From NCBI GenBank assembly GCA_015146655.1, contig VKHL01000270.1, forward strand, positions 1-21,285: DNA of 21,285 bases, given 5' to 3'. The position numbers were made by a program, and so were the translations under genes. Every line of letters starts with the position of its first letter. The stretch's first letter is position 1. The stretch is from Ochromonas danica. Taxonomy: Eukaryota > Sar > Chrysophyceae > Chromulinales > Chromulinaceae. The notes under the pieces were generated by a model, which was given only the letters and a program-made list of their open reading frames with translations, did not search any database and was not told the origin of the DNA. Below are positions 8,128 to 17,854 of the stretch, piece by piece.

Positions 8128-9753
8128 ATGAAAACCAATACCAAGAAAGCTAAAAACCTAACATGGCCTTTTCCTGGCAACAGTCTTCGTCTGGCAGCAA
8201 GTAAGTTGACAAGGGAGCAGAAGAATTGGCTAGGAGCAAAGATCAACAGCAAACAGTTCACTGCACAGGAACTCAGTTTTCGTTTCAAATTACCTTCCAA
8301 AACTCTCTGTCTGTATGCTCATAATCTGCGAAAGGGTGTTTCAAATGGTGGAGTTGGTGGCAGAGATCAGGAAGTCAAAGAATTGGCACCTTCAGTGCGA
8401 AGATGTCCCATCTGCCTCGATGATGATCAACCTCTCTATGATCTACAATGCGGTCAGAACCATGGTTGCTGCTCACATTGTCTCTACACCTTCCTCTGCA
8501 AGAAACTGTTTGACACGTACGCTGATAGAATACCCCATATACCTACTTGTCCTTGTTGCTCCGAAGCATTGGACCACAAGGTTGTTGAAGACTTCTTGAA
8601 GAATTATCCTTTTGCAAACGGTCTCTTGTGCACCCGCTCTTTCAGTGCCGAGAAGCACAAGGTTCTGACAATGATGGATCGAATGCACCATCTACATGAG
8701 GTATTGCACTTTTTTACATTCAACAGATATCAAAATCTTGTGCTGAATGATCCTGTTATGCATGTCAGAATCGAAGCTGTCGTTTGGCCAAGCACATTCG
8801 GTGCCCCTCATGTCCCAAGCAGGATCACCTCAAAGTGAGTTGGTTCAACAGAGAGAACCTACCTCTCAAGATAACTCCATCTTCCAAAGAGAGTTCTAAA
8901 CAAGCATCTGACAGAGAGAGCAAGAGATATGATCCAGACGATCTAGGAAGGAAATACGATGTTGGGAAGCTGTTCTGTTGTTCTTGTCAGCAGAGCTTCT
9001 GCTCTCATTGCCGCGCTACACCCTACCACTACAAAATAACTTGTGCTGCATATGATAAGCAAACAGAGGCTTGGAGGAAGTGGAAGCAGGAGGACGAATC
9101 GTCTTTACTTGTAGAGGCTATGGTGCTGGACAATCAGTTGAGCGAAGGTGAAGCAGAAGAATCTCTCAGACAGGTAAGCTCGTCACACTAAATTGTCCTC
9201 TGCTGCCACAGTATATCTGAGTCGAGTTTAGATCAAGGCTGTTTTGAATAAACAAAGCCAGCAATTGATTCAAGATGAAGAATACAAAACAGCTAATTGC
9301 AAACTCTGTCCGAATTGTAATCGGGTCGTCGAGAAGCTATCAGGATGTGATGCGATGATTTGCGGCCAGAGTTATCATGGCGGAGATCGTCAACAAGGTT
9401 GTGGTCAGGCATTTCGGTGGAATTCAGCGCCACCATATCAGTCCACCGTTATTTCTAGCAGTAAGACTTCTTCTGAGATAGACCATCATCAACTTCAAAG
9501 AAGGCTGCATGGAAAGCACATGATTAATGGGAAAACAGCGCTTTGTTGTGATGCTTGTCATCGTCCGATCTCCGGCCCTCGCATTCATTGCTTGAACTGT
9601 CCATCATACGATTTGTGTCTGAAGTGCACGTATGCTTTTAGTTCAAGTGACAAGCAAGATACTGTCACAATTAAGAAGAAACCCGCTGTTGGCGAGGATC
9701 ATGTTCACCATGATGCTGATCACGTCTGTCAAGTGATCTTGGCCTCTGAGTGA
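8128..9753 (+). CDS. RBR-type E3 ubiquitin ligase with ZZ zinc finger
   Basis: Predicted E3 ubiquitin ligase of the RING-between-RING class, which passes ubiquitin from an E2 to its own catalytic cysteine and then to substrate. Exons are 8128-8700, 8769-9173 and 9232-9753. Both introns (68 and 58 bp) are GT-AG and phase 0, giving 499 aa. Residues about 27-71 look like a helix-turn-helix. RING1 starts at CPIC (Cys93, Cys96) and ends near CPCC, about residue 143. The IBR has CRLAKHIRCPSC, then FCCSCQQSFCSHC from Cys261. The Rcat domain has CPNC (352-355) and SGCDAMICG, where Cys365 aligns with the catalytic Cys of HHARI and Parkin. A ZZ finger begins near 431 (CCDACHRPISGPR) with His residues following. 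For the second intron an acceptor at 9237 is also in frame and would drop two residues. The copia element lies 158 bp upstream. The substrate is unknown. Confidence 0.88.
8701..8768 (+). other. intron 1 of the RBR ligase gene
   Basis: 68 bp, GTATTG...TGTCAG, phase 0. Removing it joins the frame ending ...DRMHHLHE to NRSCRLAKHIRCPSC and restores the cysteine spacing of the IBR. Without removal the frame runs into a stop within ~140 bp and loses the cysteines. A nearer AG at 8725-8726 would leave an in-frame TGA, so 8768 is preferred. Confidence 0.8.
9174..9231 (+). other. intron 2 of the RBR ligase gene
   Basis: 58 bp, GTAAGC...GTTTAG, phase 0. It joins ...ESLRQ to IKAVLNKQSQQLI. The frame upstream of 9232 has a stop (TAG at 9229-9231), so the acceptor must lie at or just after 9231. 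An alternative acceptor at 9237 also keeps frame. Confidence 0.8.
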
Positions 9754-10021
9754 ATTAATGGAACTCCTTCCACCATTTATGTCTAGACATAAACCATCAA
9801 TAAACAAACGCTTTTTCATGACTTCATTCGCTATGAACAAACACCAGAATACTGCAGCACTTCGACTTAACAAAGTTATAAACAAACCAAACTCCACAAC
9901 CTACAAATGTCTAAATCTCCAGAATCTGGGAGACGGTTTCGGCTTGGTCATCTCTGGCAATATGGTCTTCTACAGTAAGAGTTGGTACTGTAAGTCATCA
10001 CAAGGGAGGATTGGGAAAGAA
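9754..10021 (+). other. RBR 3' UTR and upstream region of the EF-hand-like gene
   Basis: This 268-bp gap between two co-oriented genes holds an AATAAA hexamer at 9799-9804, 46 bp after the RBR stop, a candidate polyadenylation signal. The reading frame of the next gene stays open through this stretch back to an ATG at 9758, but that ATG is only 4 bp after the RBR stop. I therefore read 9758-10021 as untranslated. Confidence 0.5.
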
Positions 10022-13000
10022 ATGTTCAGCCCGGTGGGTAAAAAGAAGATTCTTCTTCAGCAAAAGTTTGCTCGAGGTGATGATTCAGGCCATAGAGCGT
10101 TGTCTCCAAGTTCCTCGCCCACTAGAGGCCATGGAACTGAAAGCAGTAGACACAGTCCAACGAGATCCTCTTTTGGAGGTGCCTCCGTTTCGTCGAGATC
10201 CACCTCTCCTAGTGAGAGAGCTAGTCGAGGCAAAGTGAAAATCCCACCTTCTTCAGCAAGTCAAGTTGCCGCTACTGGGGCTCTGGAGCGAGCCCTCTCT
10301 GACCCAGGCATGCTGGGCATTGTGATGAGGAAAATACTGCAAGCCACCACCAACTATCGGCCACATCGTGATGCTATCTTATTAAAGGCCTTTGAATCAA
10401 AGGTCTTAGAATATCAATTCTTTCGACTGAATCTGAATACTGCCTTTTGGTTATCGTTTAGTGATGAAGAGTTTCAGACAGTCGTGGATTATTTTGATCC
10501 AAGCAAAGCTGGTCTAATCGATGGATATGCTTTCATGATTGCTTTCACAAGGTTAGCAGCTATCAGGAAAGACCATGAAGCTCAACTTGTCCGTGAGAAA
10601 CAAGAAGAATTCTTGAAAAACAAAGAAGCAGAAGAAGAACGAGAACTGATTGAAATAGAGAAAAGAAATGATTTAGCAGTTGATTATCATTTTAGTGAAG
10701 GAGTACGTAAAACAGCATTGAAGAAATTAGAGTTAGCAGCAAAGAATTTTGATCCTTATCATCCAAGCTCACCTAGTACAGCAGCTTTTGACGTGAAGTT
10801 CATCAAACCCGCAGCCTTCAAGTGAGTGTTTGCTTCACCTGATCTATTCCGCCTGACTCTATGTAATCCATTTCTTGACACAATTCTTGACTTGTTTTAG
10901 AGAGATGTTGAAGCTAACATTCAATCTGAAAGTAGATCGAGCTGAGCTGGGAGCGATTCTAAAAGAGTTCTGTGAAGAAGAGGTACAACAAGTTCCATCC
11001 AGTGACTTCATGAAGTTCTTCTTTCGTGTAGGCTATCTTGCTCGTGAGGAGGAAAAGAAACACCAACGAAGTAAGCAAGCCTTGCTGGACAAGAAAGCAG
11101 AAGAAGAACGAGAAAAGAAGATGTTAGAAGCCAAGAACAAGATGCAATTGAAAGTTGACTATAACTTCACTCCTGATGATGAAACCACAGCGATGGAAAA
11201 ATTACGAGCAGCTAGTGAGAAATATGATAAGAATGCAACAGGTAGTGTATCGTTAGAAGGATTTGATTGTGAGGAGCTCAGTCCAGGAGATTTCCGTGAG
11301 TTATTGAAGCGAGTCTTCAATATTGTTTTGACTAATGCAGAACTGGGATTTGTCATGCAGAAGTATGACATCAAAAAGACAGGCAATCTTCATTGTAAGA
11401 CCTTCCTCACAGAGATGCTTCAATTAGGTCGTGAGAGCAGACATAAAGCGCATTTAGACCAACTACAAAAACAACGAAAACTATTGGAACAAGCAGAGAA
11501 AGAACATCAAGATAAGATATTAGCAGTACAAAAGGATGAAAGAGTTCCTATAAATTCACAATATTCTGATGAAGACCTTCAATCAGCATTAACGAAGCTA
11601 ACAGATGCCGCGGTTAAGTTCGAAAAGGGTCGAGGTGGCACTTTAGAGTCCTTTGAAACTTCTCATCTTGATCTTGTGCAATTTAAAAGAGGATTAAAAA
11701 GAACTTTTAATTTGACATATTCTGGATCAGAAATGGGTGCTTTGCTGGATTATTTGGAGGTTGGAGCAGATAAAATGGTATGAATTCTGTGCTTTCTTCG
11801 TTGCAGTTTATCGTCTAATTATATTGTGATGTGATCTTTTTAGATTGATTGCCATAAGTTTCTAACAACCTTCACAACTCTTGGTGCGAATGAACGATAT
11901 CGAATTCGTGCAGAACAATTGAAATCACAACGAGACGCAACGAAAGCTGCCAAAGAAGAGCATGAACGCAAAATTCAAGCGAATTTGAACAGATCAATGT
12001 ATGACGTTGACTTTGAATTTAGTGATCAAGATCGTGATGAATCTTTGAGGAAAATGATTGAATCTGCAACAAAGGTGAGTTTGTAATAATGCAATAGCAT
12101 GACAAAGATTGTCTTAGTTGCTCACCTATGATCTTCTTCTGTCTAGTTTGATTCAACACATCCTGCTGCATTGGGATTACAAGCTTTTGAGAAGAAGTCG
12201 ATGTTAGGTCCAGAATTCAAAGAAATTGTTCGAAGGACATTTCAACTTCAACTGACTGCCAAAGAAGTGGGAGCGTTATTTAAATATTTCGAAGTGCGTG
12301 CCAGAACTCGTGGCACTCCCACACTTCCTTTCGATCAGGTTAGAGTGTGTTGTTATTCATCTCTTCTTGGTTCTGTGTGTTGACATACATTTATGATGAA
12401 TTATCATCATCACAGATTGATTGTGGGGAATTCCTCAAGTTCTTCTTGCAAGTTGGTGTCACGGAGAGAGCCAATTTGCATCGCCAACAACTTGAGAAAC
12501 AACGCAAAGAGAATGAAGAGCGGGAAAGAGAACATAGAAAGAAAGTTGAAGACCTTGCCAACCGACAGACCTATCAACCGGATCTAACATACACAAGTGA
12601 AGATAAAGCCAGTATAATGGCCAAACTATTAATAGCATCAGAGAAGTTTGATAGAAGCCATCCAGCAGCGCCTTCGCTCGAGGCGTTTGATGCTGCCTAC
12701 ATGCCACCTGGTGTATTTCGAGAGAATATCAAAGCGATATTTGGCGTCAAGGCCACACCAAAAGAGATTGGTTACCTGTTGGAGCTCTATGATAAAGACA
12801 AATCAGGAAATATCAACACCAAAGATTTTCTCATTCAATTCTTTGCTATGGGGAAAGAAGCACGTGATACGAAGAGAAGAGAAGCCTTGGAGAAACAGCG
12901 TGAAACTACAAAGTTTCTCAAGAAAGAGGCGGAAGAAAAGCTTCTGCAGCTCACAGAGAAGACAGACTATGCCATTGACCCTTTGTTCACTTCAGAGGAC

Positions 13001-16000
13001 TTCTATGAGGCGGAACGACGAATGATCATTGCGTCTGAGAAGTATGATAAAACTCATCCTTCAGCACCTAATTTGGAAGGATTCAATGGTCCTCTTTCTC
13101 CTGGAGCCTTTCGAGAGCTTCTCAAGAGAGCTTTTTCAATCTATCTGAATCCAAAAGAAGTGGGATCTATATTACAACGATTTCACATGGAAAATGATCT
13201 CAATACACTCGATGGCAAGAAGTTTATCATCTATTTCATTAAACTTGGATTTGATGAACGAGCAAGACGAAAAGCTCGTGTACTCGCGGAACAACGGCAA
13301 ACCACTGCTCAAATGAAAGTGGAACAAGAGAAAAAGCTACTACAAGCTTCTCAGAAAACAGAAATAGAATTAGTCGAGCACTTTTCAGAGCAGGATCGAG
13401 AGAACGCCATGAAGAAGCTCATCAATGCTAGTGCTCTTTATGATAAGAATGCGCCTGGTTGTGTCTCTTTAGATTCCTTCCACGCCAAGTATCTCACTCC
13501 AGGCGTTTTCCGAGAAGTTGTCAAACGTACGTTTAATGTCTTATGGAATGCAGAAGAGTTGGCAGCAATGGTTGAAGAGTTCAGCAATGGCAGGGGTAAT
13601 GTTGATACTAACAAGTTTCTAATTGCTTTTATTAAGATGGGTGCGGAAGAAAGAGAACGTCGTAAGGCTATTCAATTGGAAAAGCAACGCAGACAAGACA
13701 TGATTCGAGAGGCTCAAGAGAAAATCAAATTAAAGAAAGCTGAAGAAAAGGTCGCACTCAAAATCAACTATATCTACTCTGATGAAGAGAAGGCTCAAGC
13801 GTTTGAAAAACTAGCAATTGCAGCAAAGAAATATGATAAAGCACATCCTGCGGCAATGTCATTACAAGGATTTGAGCAAAAGACAATGAAACCTCATGTC
13901 TTTCGTGAAATGTTAAAGCGTACTTTCAATTTCCTTCCTTCTCCCGGAGAGTTAGGAGCTTTGATGCATTATTTCGATCAAAAGAATACAGGAGAAGTCT
14001 CAAGTTATAAGTTCTTAATTCATTTTCTCAAACTTGGTATATCAGAGCGTGACAAAGAACACAAGGAATCTTTGAAGAAGCTTCGGGAAGATGAAGCATT
14101 CCGTGAACGATATCACCAAGAGAAGATGGCTGCTCAATGGGCCAAGGCAGATTTGAATGTTACCTATGACTTCAGTGAAGCAGAGCAAGCGAGTGCCATG
14201 GAGAAATTAGGCGAAGCAGCTCAGAAGTTTGATCCTGCTAGTCCTGGTCCAATGGGCCTCACTGCTTTCCAAGCCTCTGTTCTCAGCCCCGCAGTATTCA
14301 GAGAAATGCTCAAACGTTGCTTTAATATGAAGCTAACAAATGGAGAGCTAGCAGCACTCATTTCTGCGTTTGATCGTGATGGATCGAAGAGAATCAGTTG
14401 TGCTGATTTCATGGTCAAGTTCACTAACTTGGGATCAGAGCGAAGAAATGCTGTGAGATTAGCACAAATTGAGAAACAACGTAAAATGAATGAATCAGCA
14501 CGTATTGAAGCAGAAGAAAAGCAACGGAAGGCAGATTCCAAGATGGAAGTGGATTTGGATGACAACTTCACTGATGAAGATTTCAACAATGTTCTCAACA
14601 AAATACGTTTGCTAGCATCTAACTATGATCGATCTCATCCTTCTGCACCTAGTTTGCGAGGTTTCATCGGAACTGATATGAAACCAAATGAATTCAAGCA
14701 AATGATGATGCGGACCTTCAGTTGTAATATCACTTCGAAGGAGTTGGCTGCTCTGGTTGCATTCTTTCCCAGCAAGACCAATGTGGATCAAGGTCCGGGA
14801 GCAGAAAGCAGACCTTCCACTGCTATGACGGATGCATCATCAATGACACGATCTCTCTCCCCACCTCGTCGGTCTCCTGGTCTGGCTTATGATGGCGTGC
14901 CTCGCATCAGCAATAGAGCATTTTTAGCTTATTTCAATAAAATTCAACGAGAAGAACAAGCAAAGCGTCATAAACAGCGAATTGCTAGAGATCGCGACTT
15001 CGTCGAAGCAAAGAAAGCCCAAGAGGAAGAGGAAGTCAGGAAAGCAAAACAAACACTAGAAGAGCTACTATTATTCACGAATGAAGATGAAAACAATTGT
15101 CTGGTCAAGTTGAAACAAGCCGCCAAGGAATATGCTACAGATAGTGCTCCCTTTCAAGATGCATTGCAAGGATTTAAAGGTCCAGCTCTTCCTCCAGACA
15201 AGTTTCGAGATCTCTTTTGCCAAGTGTTTCAAATAAAGTTCTCTTTTCCAGAGATGGGTTTCCTATTGAGCATGTTAGATCATTCTGGACTTCGTGTTTT
15301 CGATGGATCTCGTTTCTTAAGATGGTTTTATAAGTTAGCGAGAATACAGGAGAAGTTTCTCTTGGGTGAATCAGACGAAGAAGTGACATTGGATGGCATG
15401 CGCTATGCAGCTACCTTGCCAGTTTCCTCTACGAGAGTTAGTTTCTCGGGAAGTGTTGTGTCGATGGCATCCTCCAAATCGTCTCACAGATCATCTTCGA
15501 AGAGAAGTTACCGTTCTTATCAGGGTCCAAGAACAGCAAGTACCCAGCGAACTCATTCTCGAGAGTCAGATGAGAGTTCTCGTCTGCATAGAACAACAGC
15601 ATCTCCAGATAGTAAGAGAGAAGGAAATGGTTCGACGAAAGATCCCTTTGCTGAAGCTTTTGGCTTTTCACAAGATTGGGATGGTCCTAATGAGGATGAA
15701 AAGGATGCAAACGCTCTTGCTAGTATTGAATCTGCCGTGAATAATGTCAACGCCTTTTCTCAAGCAACTCTCAGCAAGGCTTGGCTTTTGCCATCTATCG
15801 CCACCTCTCTTCCACCCACTGCTAGTGATCCTTCAGCAATTACGACGAATGAGAATTTTCAACTATTTCTACATGACCTCTTTGCTCCATCAGATCCTTC
15901 CAGAGACCTTCAATCTCTTCATGGCAGTGCATCCAATCATCAGGTAGATGTAGACTTGCCTACGCGCAGGTTGTCCAGCATATCTTCTTCTATTCAAAGC

Positions 16001-16798
16001 ACAGCTTCTTTGCATGAATTTGAATCACGACAAGCAGATCTCAGGCTTGTGCTTAGAACATCTGAATCTGCTTATTCAAAGAAGTTGAAAAGCTTGAATG
16101 CTTATGGTCGCGTCCAAACTGCGGCTCCTAGGACTACAACAACCAACAAATCTATGGCTGGAATGACTATGAATCTGTCTAAAACAATGCCAGCCTCTCT
16201 AAAGAAGATGAATAGGTCTGTCTCGCCTTCCAGGTCGTTATCGTCTGAACGATCAAGTCATGCGAAGATAGCCTCTTCGGCTTCTTCAATCACTACCACT
16301 TCCAATAGCGACTATGTGGATGACAAGCACTTCTTGACGGCTATCTTTGCTGATCCAAGTCAAGAAGGTCTTCCGATCACCAATCATGCCAATAACAATA
16401 AACGCAAAATACTCGATCCAGTGGCCCATCTGCTCAACTTAAAGAATGGATGGAAAGTACCACCTGGTCGCAATCAGAACAATCCTAATAACAGCTACAA
16501 GCAGCGACCTGTTCTTCCCAAGACTAGCAAGGTGCAGCGATTGAAGCCTATTGCTTCTAGAAAAGAGGAGAATGATAAGTCCAAGGCAGATGCTGTCGCT
16601 GTCTCGGCAGCCAATGAGAGTCTAGAGGATAGCAAGGGACTGTATTTCTTTCCTGTCCTGCCAGTACTTCTCCCTCCTCAAGATGACGTGGAAGGAGAAG
16701 AAGAAGGAGATGGTCTGGACCATGTCGTTCTTCAGAGAAAGAACAATGAATCCAACGCTGTGGTTGATCAAGATGATTTGAAGAAGATCTTGTTTTGA
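10022..16798 (+). CDS. giant EF-hand-like repeat protein (2160 aa)
   Basis: Exons are 10022-10821, 10901-11777, 11844-12074, 12147-12338 and 12416-16798; all four introns (66-79 bp) are GT-AG and in frame. After a Ser/Pro/Arg-rich N-terminus (about 25-85) comes a partial unit (about 90-215), then eleven units of ~130 aa starting near residues 219, 352, 483, 613, 755, 885, 1017, 1149, 1280, 1411 and 1583. Each runs: FSxED, KLxxAAxKYD, HPxAxSLxGF, LxPxxFREMLKRTFN, ELGALxxYFD, FLIxFxKLG, then a Lys/Glu-rich coiled-coil linker. The second half looks like an EF-hand; unit 5 has a canonical loop, DKDKSGNINTKD, near 826, and unit 9 a near-canonical DRDGSKRISCAD near 1353. Most others are degenerate. 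A Ser-rich tail (about 1686-2160) follows. A calcium-responsive or structural scaffold, perhaps cytoskeletal or axonemal like EFCAB6, is inference. Start chosen at 10022 (GAAATG); 9758 is an in-frame alternative. Confidence 0.85.
10822..10900 (+). other. intron 1 of the EF-hand-like gene
   Basis: 79 bp, GTGAGT...GTTTTAG, phase 2. It splits a lysine codon in unit 1 and joins AAFK to EMLKLTFNLKV, restoring the FREMLKRTFN motif seen in the other units. Confidence 0.92.
11778..11843 (+). other. intron 2 of the EF-hand-like gene
   Basis: 66 bp, GTATGA...CTTTTTAG, phase 0. It joins GADKM to IDCHKFLTTF in unit 3. It sits at the same place in the repeat as intron 4. Confidence 0.92.
12075..12146 (+). 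other. intron 3 of the EF-hand-like gene
   Basis: 72 bp, GTGAGT...CTGTCTAG, phase 0. It joins IESATK to FDSTHPAALG in unit 4, restoring the AAxKYDxxHPAA motif of the repeat. Confidence 0.92.
12339..12415 (+). other. intron 4 of the EF-hand-like gene
   Basis: 77 bp, GTTAGA...CATCACAG, phase 0. It joins PFDQ to IDCGEFLKFF in unit 4, directly before the same IDC tripeptide that follows intron 2 in unit 3. The remaining 4383 bp of the gene have no intron. Confidence 0.92.
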
Positions 16799-17854
16799 AC
16801 TGCATGACTCCACCTATTGCTCCAACATCTTCTTCCTTCGTCATCTTCCAGGGGGTGTACAGTACGCTCTTTTCCCGCCTCTCACACATTAGATGTGTGT
16901 GCATGTATATATAACTTACAAGACTACCTACCTTCATTGTACTGTACTAGATGAGACTGATGCCTGGGTATGTCTAAGGTAGTAGCCGTTAGTTAGTCTA
17001 TATCTCTTGTGGTGACCTTCTTGTATCTCATTTGCTTTTCCCAATCATATCAACGAGCAGCAGTACCAGTGAAGCCGGTATGCTCTCTGTCTGTCACGAG
17101 GAGAGTGTACCATCCTCAGTTGCTGCTACCTGTGGCCAAGTCACCACTACCTCATGAGATGAGGAGGTGATATTGAGGCAAAGTGTAATTAGTCTAGTCG
17201 CTGTGAATCTATGTGAGATGTATGTGTGAAGTTGATGATGTGATGATGATGGTTGCTTCGGTCTTCTTCTCCTGCATTGTGTTGTAATCTGTGTCAATAA
17301 AGCATGCTTTCGCTTGGCATTATCTACTTTTAACGCATGCATAACGCACTGCGTTCCTATTTTCCCAGTGTTGGCGAAACAATGGCTGGACTGTACAATG
17401 TCCACGGCTCGACAATCTGTTGTCAGACTTATTGTCAGCATTTGCCTAAAAACTCTATCCAATAACTGCCCACGAGACTTTGATTGAAATTCATGAGCAG
17501 CATCTAGAGCCGCTTCAAAAGCTCAAAGACAAAAAGAAGGAAAGGCTCTAGATTCTTACTCACACTAGTAGGCTTAATTATATTAATGAATGGTGATTTA
17601 GAATAAGACAATAGAATAATATTGACAGGTCATGCAGAGAAGGGGTGACGACATGGATACCATCTTGGGATATACTTGTACACTGTAGTCTAGTATATAG
17701 ACTAGACGTCGAATCCCCGCATACAACCTCCTCTTCCCTCGCATCACAATAATAACAGCACCTTCTTCCTCTTCTCAACAGCAGCAGCCATTCCAACACA
17801 ACAAAGAAATTATCCCGTCTCTGTCTGTTGTGACATCCTCTTGGATTATCCATT
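16799..17854. other. intergenic region between EF-hand-like and receptor genes
   Basis: About 1.06 kb without a supported gene. An AATAAA hexamer at 17296-17301 could be a polyadenylation signal for the EF-hand-like gene, although it lies ~500 bp after the stop. An imperfect palindrome (GTCTAG, loop, CTAGAC) at 17688-17707 surrounds a TATATA core about 155 bp upstream of the receptor ATG and could be a core promoter element. Minus-strand ORFs here (17094-17462, 17578-17880) show no recognisable domain. Confidence 0.5.
17688..17707 (+). promoter_or_regulatory. TATA-containing palindrome upstream of the receptor gene
   Basis: The arms GTCTAG and CTAGAC flank TATATAGA. The TATATA core is about 155 bp upstream of the ATG at 17855, a distance compatible with a TATA box plus 5' UTR of ~125 bp. 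This rests on sequence resemblance only. Confidence 0.3.

Noticed and set aside
9241-9753. A separate small zinc-finger gene starting near 9244
   Set aside because: The frame joins in phase to the upstream exon through a 58-bp GT-AG intron and completes the RING1-IBR-Rcat order, so it is the third exon of the ligase.
9758-10021. N-terminal extension of the EF-hand-like protein from the ATG at 9758
   Set aside because: It would start 4 bp after the stop of the preceding gene, on top of a likely AATAAA signal, and its sequence lacks the character of the rest of the protein. It is kept only as an alternative start.
16557-16937. Minus-strand ORFs overlapping the 3' end of the EF-hand-like gene
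   Set aside because: They mirror the coding exon on the opposite strand and extend into its 3' UTR; no independent motif supports them.
17094-17462. Minus-strand ORF of 122 codons in the intergenic region
   Set aside because: It has no recognisable domain, overlaps the candidate polyadenylation signal of the EF-hand-like gene and has a composition typical of chance ORFs.
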